From: GCA-002722245 sp964230605
GTDB lineage: Bacteria; Bacteroidota; Bacteroidia; Flavobacteriales_C; GCA-002722245
DNA: 11,346 nt
Direction: 5' to 3'
NCBI GenBank assembly: GCA_964230605.1
Contig: CAXRIN010000069.1
Coordinates: 1-11,346, forward strand
Part shown: in pieces, positions 6,977 through 11,346 of the stretch
Layout of the letters: the number at the start of each line of letters is the position of its first letter
Numbering within the stretch: the first letter of the stretch is position 1
Made by a program: the position numbers and the translations under genes
Notes under the pieces: generated by a model
Database searches by the model: none
Seen by the model: the letters and a program-made list of their open reading frames with translations, nothing else
Told to the model about the DNA's origin: nothing

Positions 6977-8235
6977 CTTTTTGAATCCTTTGGGTATTCA
7001 ATAGCATCTAACTCAGACATTACATTTTTCTTAATGTCTTTATATGTTTCCAAGTTCGCTTTTTTGATAGGTTCGGCTTTTGGAAGGTTTTGTTTGTATG
7101 GATCAACTTGTTTTCCGTTTTTCCAAAATCTGTAACAAACGTGAGGTCCCGTTGCTAATCCTGTTGATCCAACAAATCCAATTACATCACCTTGATTAAC
7201 TCTTACTCCTGGACGAATCCCGCTTTTAATTTTACTCATGTGTAAGTATTGAGTGGTATAAACAGAGTTGTGTTTTACTTTAACGTAATTACCATTGTAT
7301 TTACTGTATTGGGCATGAGTAACCACTCCATTTGCTGTTGAGTAAATTGGGGTTCCTTTTGGTGCAGCATAATCTGTTCCTAGGTGAGGTTTATTCCTTT
7401 TTTGAACAGGATGATAACGTCGCATAGTGAAACGAGATGAAATTCTTGAGAATTTTACAGGGGCTTTCAAGAATTGTCGACGAACGCTTCTATTGTCTTG
7501 ATCGTAATATCCTAAATGTCCGTCCTGACTGAATTGAATGGCGTAGTAAGGTTTTTTAAAGTGTTCGAAGTATGCTGCTTTAATTCTTTTAATACCAATG
7601 CTTTCGCCATCTACCATAGTTTCTTCATAAATTACCTTGAAACGATCACCTTTTTGAATGTGGTAAAAATCAATACTCCATGCATAAACCTCCGAAAGTG
7701 TAATGGCTAATTCAGGATTGTAGCCTTGATTTTCAAGGGTCATGTATAAAGAGCTATTAATGATTCCCGATGCTGTTTTACTGACTACTTCAACTGGTTT
7801 TTCACCTTTGTAAATTTTTAAAGAGTCTCTTAAATCATAAACGATGTAATTCACTCGGTCTATTTCATAAACAAAAACTTGAGCTTTTTCCGTTGAATCG
7901 TTTTTAACAAATACAGTATATTGTCGGCCTGCTCTTAATCTTCTAACATCAAAAATGTCTTTCCCTTCATTGGCCATTTTATTCATAATGCCATAATCTA
8001 TACCATAGCTTGTTACCAAATCACTGAAGAATTGATTTTTCTTTACTTGGTCCCCAATTACTTTAAAGGAATCAACATTAAAACCATATAATAGTTGAGG
8101 TTCTTTAACTTCTTCAGAGTCTATTTGATCGGGATTATTTACTAAAGTTTCACTAGGTTCACCACCACAACTTTCAATAGTAAAAGCGAATACAATTCCA
8201 ATTAGTACGAAAACGATAAATCTCATTAGGCTCAT
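6973..8235 (-). CDS. M23 (LytM-type) peptidoglycan endopeptidase, probable lipoprotein, MepM/Csd3-like
   Basis: The enzyme should cut peptide cross-links of peptidoglycan in the periplasm. The N-terminus has a hydrophobic segment (5-20) followed by ESCGG; Cys23 is a plausible lipidation site, with a loose lipobox. Residues about 45-150 look like the OapA/LysM-like region, and about 155-260 match the second domain of MepM/Csd3 proteins (LSEVYAWSIDFYHIQKGDRF). The peptidase domain spans about 265-380. Zinc ligands H284 and D288 lie in HLGTD, and H332 in YLHM is the catalytic His. The last motif, normally HxH, reads H365-V-C367, so the third zinc ligand is Cys. I recall this GPHVC form in related Bacteroidota proteins, so activity may be kept. 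Length 420 is normal for MepM-like enzymes. The start at 8235 is favoured because a -7 box ends four bases before it; Met4 (8226) is possible. dnaG lies 121 bases upstream on the same strand. Confidence 0.92.
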   Translation of the reverse strand: MSLMRFIVFVLIGIVFAFTIESCGGEPSETLVNNPDQIDSEEVKEPQLLYGFNVDSFKVIGDQVKKNQFFSDLVTSYGIDYGIMNKMANEGKDIFDVRRLRAGRQYTVFVKNDSTEKAQVFVYEIDRVNYIVYDLRDSLKIYKGEKPVEVVSKTASGIINSSLYMTLENQGYNPELAITLSEVYAWSIDFYHIQKGDRFKVIYEETMVDGESIGIKRIKAAYFEHFKKPYYAIQFSQDGHLGYYDQDNRSVRRQFLKAPVKFSRISSRFTMRRYHPVQKRNKPHLGTDYAAPKGTPIYSTANGVVTHAQYSKYNGNYVKVKHNSVYTTQYLHMSKIKSGIRPGVRVNQGDVIGFVGSTGLATGPHVCYRFWKNGKQVDPYKQNLPKAEPIKKANLETYKDIKKNVMSELDAIEYPKDSKS

Positions 8236-8239
8236 ATTT

Positions 8240-8247
8240 CAAAGGTA
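8240..8247 (-). promoter_or_regulatory. Candidate -7 promoter element of the M23 peptidase gene
   Basis: On the minus strand this reads TACCTTTG, a full match to TAnnTTTG, followed by AAAT and the ATG at 8235. Transcription would start at or next to the ATG. The nearest upstream TTG (8276-8278) is 28 bases away, too far for a good -33 partner, which lowers confidence. Confidence 0.42.
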
Positions 8248-8330
8248 TAGCAATCAAATGTTTAACTTTTGGTAACAAGAGAATAGAAATTAACGGTCGG
8301 GCGTGTATATGTGTTTTTTTTTCTACGAAT

Positions 8331-8350
8331 CAGTGAGATCCAGTGATCTG
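8331..8350. repeat. Imperfect tandem 10-mer between dnaG and the M23 gene
   Basis: CAGTGAGATC (8331-8340) is followed directly by CAGTGATCTG (8341-8350), so CAGTGA is repeated with a 10-base period. It sits just beyond the dnaG stop. It does not fold into a hairpin. Function unknown. Confidence 0.3.
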
Positions 8351-8356
8351 CGGGCG

Positions 8357-10381
8357 CTAAATATTCCTACCAAGTGCCATCGAAAGTGATCGTTTTGCTT
8401 GGTTGAGAAGTGTGAGGTGAACAAGAAGATCATTGATTTCTTCAGGAAATTCATTAGATTCAAGCTTCGTGTTTAGCTCGTTTATTTGTTGTTTAACTTT
8501 TGCCAGTTTTAATCTGTTGAGAGCGACTGTAACAGCTAGTCTAATTTTATCAGCTTCAGTTGTAACGTAAATAGAGTGTTTTTTCCAATCGTTTAAAGTG
8601 TGACGTTCTTCCGTTATTTCAATAACCGATTTAACTAAATTAGCTTCGGCGCTTTGAAGAAAGAATTTCTCGGTAGGAATTTCACCTTCCTCAAATTTTA
8701 CTTTAAAAGTATTCCAGATTGATTGATGTTGAGGGTTGTCGAATTCAATTTCATCATGCAAAACATCTTCAATTACCATTTGTGCTATTGTAATTGAATG
8801 CATCTTTTGCGGATCTTCAACTCCTTCATCTATTTCTTGCTCGTAATTTGGGTTTTCTACATCAATTTCAAAATGCCCATACTTTAAAATCAATCTCAAT
8901 AAATAAGCTTCCTCTGGATCATTTGGATATTGAGGAGCTTTTGGCTTTTCAATCTTTGGAATTGGTGAGATTACATCAGGTACATCTCTATATTTGGGCG
9001 GAATATAATCAGGAGGTGGAATTCCAAAATCTGGTTCGGGAGGAAGAGGAGTTGGATTAGATTTTTGCTCTCTCTCAAAGTTTCCTCTTCTAATTTTATT
9101 TAATTCGTTAACGATTGTTTGCTCTTCGATTGCGAGCAATTTTGCTGCTTCTTGAACATAAACAGATCGAATAATCATATCTGGGATTATGGCAATAGAA
9201 GAAACAACATCTTTTATTAATTCTGCTCTTTTAATAGGATCATTACCTGCATCTTTTAACAGAATAGATGTTTTGAAATTGATAAAATCTTGTTTGCTTT
9301 CCTCGATGTATTCTTCAAGCTCAGCGCTTGTGTTCGCTCTGGCGAAACTATCGGGATCTTCCCCTTCAGGAAAAGTAACCACTTTAACATTCATTCCTTC
9401 CTTCAGGATCAAATCAATACCTCTGAAAGAAGCTTTGATTCCTGCGGCATCACCATCGTATAAAACAGTAATGTTGGGAGTGAATCGTTTTACCAATTTA
9501 ATTTGTCCAGGAGTTAATGATGTTCCACTTGAAGCAACAACATTTTCAATGCCTTTTTGATGGAATGAAATTACATCAGTATACCCTTCAACTAGATAAC
9601 AATTGTCCAGTTGAATCATCGACCTCTTTGCGAGGTGCAACCCATAAAGTACATCACTTTTATGGTAGATGTCTGTTTCGGGAGAGTTAAGGTATTTGGC
9701 AGCCTTTTTATTAGTTTGAAGAATTCTGGCTCCAAATCCGATAGCTCTTCCTGATAAATTATGAATAGGGAATATTACACGTCCGAAAAAACGATCGTAC
9801 AGCTTGTCGTTTCTTTCAGACGATAAACCAGAATCAACCAAATGTTCTTTTTTATACCCCTTGTCGAGTGCAATTTTTGTAAAGTGATTTCTTTCTTCAA
9901 AAGAATATCCTAAACCAAACTTCTCAAGCATTTCGTTAGATATTCCTCTAGATTTGAAATATCCCAAACCAATAGATTTCCCCTCGTCGGTTTCGTGAAG
10001 GTTTTTGATGAACTGTTCTTTAGCAAATTGTGTTACTAGGAAAAGAGATTCACGCTTGTCTATTTTCTTTTTCTCTTCGTTACTAACTTTTCTCTCCTCA
10101 ACCTCTATATTGTATTTCTTTGCAAGATATTTTAATGCCTCAGGGTAAGACATTTGTTCATGATCCATTACGAAATTCACCGAGTTTCCTGAAGCTCCAC
10201 ATCCAAAGCACTTATAAATTCCCTTAGCAGGAGAAACCGTGAAAGATGGCGTTTTTTCGTTGTGGAATGGGCAGTTTCCTAAAAGATTAATCCCTCTTTT
10301 TTTTAAGGCAACAAAATCACCAACGACTTCCTCTACGCGCGCTTCGTCGATAATTTTATCTATAGTTTCCTTAGGGATCAT
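8357..10381 (-). CDS. dnaG: DNA primase DnaG
   Basis: DnaG makes the RNA primers for replication and binds the DnaB helicase. The 674 residues show the full architecture. The N-terminal CHC2 zinc finger has ligands C37, H40, C58 and C61 (CPFH ... CFGC). The catalytic core includes YDRFFGRVIFPI (195-206). The TOPRIM motifs are LVEGYTDVIS (263-272, with E265 and D269), LYDGDAAG (307-314, with D309 and D311) and EGEDPDSF (339-346). A proline-rich linker spans about 442-482 and leads into the helical helicase-binding domain (about 485-674). Such a linker is plausible as a flexible hinge. The start MIPKETIDKI is the canonical N-terminus and is supported by a promoter box directly before it. The stop is TAG at 8357-8359, and no terminator is visible in the 121-base gap to the M23 gene, so some read-through into it is possible. 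Confidence 0.98.
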   Translation of the reverse strand: MIPKETIDKIIDEARVEEVVGDFVALKKRGINLLGNCPFHNEKTPSFTVSPAKGIYKCFGCGASGNSVNFVMDHEQMSYPEALKYLAKKYNIEVEERKVSNEEKKKIDKRESLFLVTQFAKEQFIKNLHETDEGKSIGLGYFKSRGISNEMLEKFGLGYSFEERNHFTKIALDKGYKKEHLVDSGLSSERNDKLYDRFFGRVIFPIHNLSGRAIGFGARILQTNKKAAKYLNSPETDIYHKSDVLYGLHLAKRSMIQLDNCYLVEGYTDVISFHQKGIENVVASSGTSLTPGQIKLVKRFTPNITVLYDGDAAGIKASFRGIDLILKEGMNVKVVTFPEGEDPDSFARANTSAELEEYIEESKQDFINFKTSILLKDAGNDPIKRAELIKDVVSSIAIIPDMIIRSVYVQEAAKLLAIEEQTIVNELNKIRRGNFEREQKSNPTPLPPEPDFGIPPPDYIPPKYRDVPDVISPIPKIEKPKAPQYPNDPEEAYLLRLILKYGHFEIDVENPNYEQEIDEGVEDPQKMHSITIAQMVIEDVLHDEIEFDNPQHQSIWNTFKVKFEEGEIPTEKFFLQSAEANLVKSVIEITEERHTLNDWKKHSIYVTTEADKIRLAVTVALNRLKLAKVKQQINELNTKLESNEFPEEINDLLVHLTLLNQAKRSLSMALGRNI

Positions 10382-10385
10382 AAAA

Positions 10386-10419
10386 CAAAGGTAATCAGAC
10401 CTTGATTCTTTTGAAACAA
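10386..10419 (-). promoter_or_regulatory. dnaG promoter (TTG-N23-TACCTTTG)
   Basis: On the minus strand TTG (10417-10419) is followed after 23 bases by TACCTTTG (10386-10393). This fits the Bacteroidota -33/-7 pattern, at the long end of the usual spacing. The box ends four bases before the ATG at 10381, so transcription should begin at about the start codon, giving a leaderless or nearly leaderless message. Confidence 0.58.
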
Positions 10420-10459
10420 TTAATTAAAAAAGGGGTATAAATGTAACCATAAACGCCGA

Positions 10460-11247
10460 ATGATAGAAAGAATTATTGGATACAATTTGAGGGAAGAGTT
10501 TCCGATAGAAGTACATAAAATCAAATTGCTAGTTGCGCTTTCTTTGTTTTTTTTGATTCTTCTAGGTATAGTCGCACCTGTTTTTATTCTAAATGACGAG
10601 TTTTCAACAGGATTCATTTTTTTTAGTAGCTGGAATCTCATATTTGATTCCAGTTTGGTTGATTCGTATTAAGGATTTTCAAAGTGCAATATCCGTTTTT
10701 CTTCCTCTTTTTATAGTTACTCAAGTTTTAAGAGTTTTATTGGGAGTTGGTTACACACCAAGAACAATGATTTGGTTCGTGATGCTCGTTATATTTGGAT
10801 TCGTTTTTAAAGGTAAACAGGGAGGTTTGCTCAGTTTAGCTATTACGGTGTTAATTCTTGTGGCTTTTGCTGGTTTATACGAAATGGGAGTTGCTTTTCC
10901 AGAATCCGAATTTTTGAAAGGAAATGAGGAAGCTTTGTTTTCCACCAATTTGATTATGCTTTTAGGTTTATTGAGCCTTGTGTTTTACTACATGGAAAAC
11001 AATTTAGGTGATCATTTACAACTTGTGTCAAGTCATAATAATCGACTAGTAAAGGCTGAAAAGATTAATGAGAATGGTAGTTTTTGGATTAATTTAAAAT
11101 CTAATAAAATTGAATTTTCAAAAGGGTTTTTACATCTTTTAAATCCTACATTAAATTACGAGTCAAACAAAGGCGATTTGAATGTATTGATAGATATGAT
11201 TCATCCTTCAGATTGTATGTTTAAAAGACTTTTATTACAATCTATCT
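10460..11247 (+). pseudogene. Broken membrane sensor gene (multi-pass N-terminus plus PAS-like domain), frameshifted and cut by an IS110-type element
   Basis: Two overlapping frames make one protein. Frame 1 begins at ATG 10460 (MIERIIGYNL, transmembrane segment KLLVALSLFFLILLGIVAPV) and then derails at a run of eight T (10617-10624). Adding one T gives NDEFSTGFIFFLVAGISYLI and continues smoothly in the second frame. Several further hydrophobic segments follow (for example VFLPLFIVTQVLRVLLGVG, WFVMLVIFGFVF, LLSLAITVLILVAFAGLY, LIMLLGLLSLVFYY). A soluble PAS-like part ends the readable region (KINENGSFWINLKSNKIEF ... MIHPSD). This layout is typical of the sensor half of Bacteroidota histidine kinases, but the kinase domain is not in the window, so that identity is inferred. 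The reading stops making sense at about 11245, where an IS110 transposase begins; its own stop falls at 11295-11297. The two lesions together favour a true pseudogene. The dnaG promoter lies back to back with its start. Confidence 0.75.
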
Positions 11248-11346
11248 ATGGAAAAGTCTCAAAACAATTTTATCGCAACCGCTTTTGTAGGAATTGATGT
11301 TCATGATAAAAGCTGGAAAGTCTGTTTACTTAGTAATGCAGGATAT
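11222..11346 (+). mobile_element. Left end of an IS110/IS1111-type insertion sequence (boundary approximate)
   Basis: Sensor-like coding sequence reads convincingly to the HPSD motif (about 11213) and plausibly to 11245, while the transposase starts at 11248. The element's left non-coding end is therefore very short, at most about 35 bases. IS110-family elements lack terminal inverted repeats, so the junction cannot be fixed from one side. A short palindrome TAAAAG-A-CTTTTA (11222-11234) lies in the junction zone and is used here as the left limit. Confidence 0.55.
11248..11346 (+). CDS. IS110/IS1111-family transposase, N-terminal fragment at the window edge
   Basis: The 33 codons from ATG 11248 to the edge read MEKSQNNFIATAFVGIDVHD, then KSWKVCLLSNAGY. 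GIDVHDKSWKV is the hallmark start of the RuvC-like DEDD domain of IS110-family recombinases, with D17 as the first catalytic acidic residue. These enzymes insert circular intermediates under guidance of an element-encoded bridge RNA. The rest of the gene, including the C-terminal Tnp domain with its catalytic Ser, is outside the window, so integrity is unknown. It overlaps the end of the broken sensor frame in a different reading frame. Confidence 0.85.
   Translation, partial: MEKSQNNFIATAFVGIDVHDKSWKVCLLSNAGY

Noticed and set aside
8314..8322. Run of nine T on the plus strand as a terminator
   Set aside because: No hairpin precedes it and no plus-strand gene leads into it.
9189..9560. 123-codon open frame on the plus strand inside dnaG
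   Set aside because: It is fully antisense to the conserved primase core; the composition reflects the complement of dnaG codons.
10593..11297. Second sensor frame as a separate gene starting at ATG 10593
   Set aside because: Its first residues (MTSFQQDS) are the out-of-frame reading of the first frame's coding DNA, and hydrophobic continuity is restored exactly at the T run. One broken gene is simpler.

Overview
The window looks like chromosomal DNA of a low-GC member of the Bacteroidota, probably a marine or aquatic flavobacterium-like organism. The signs are a secreted protein ending in a type IX secretion (T9SS) C-terminal sorting domain, promoter elements of the Bacteroidota type (TAnnTTTG), start codons without Shine-Dalgarno sequences, and an M23 peptidase with a GPHVC motif that I recall from this phylum. 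Genus or order cannot be fixed from the sequence alone.

Layout. From the left edge to 4998, two large surface or secreted protein genes lie on the minus strand. The 5' part of one (beta-strand repeats followed by the first Ig-like unit) runs off the left edge. A complete 1302-residue T9SS cargo protein lies upstream of it. A strong intrinsic terminator at 1008-1033 separates them, so they are probably separate transcripts. Next come a tRNA-Phe(GAA) on the minus strand with its own promoter and a perfect-palindrome terminator, and a divergent selO gene (protein AMPylase) on the plus strand. selO converges with an M23 peptidoglycan endopeptidase lipoprotein gene; their stop codons overlap in a shared TTAA. 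Upstream of the peptidase is dnaG (primase), also on the minus strand.

The right end (10460 to the edge) is a degraded plus-strand locus. A multi-pass membrane protein with a PAS-like domain, probably the front of a sensor kinase, carries a one-base frameshift at a run of eight T. It is then cut off by the first codons of an IS110-family transposase that runs off the window.

How it fits together. Most of the window is housekeeping (replication priming, cell-wall remodelling, tRNA, redox-linked AMPylation) next to T9SS surface proteins. No defence system, CRISPR array or phage module is visible. The points most worth following are the doubly broken sensor gene with its IS110-type insertion (an element class that encodes a bridge RNA), the Cys-for-His substitution at the zinc site of the peptidase, and two genes that share TACCTTTG exactly four bases before ATG, suggesting leaderless messages.
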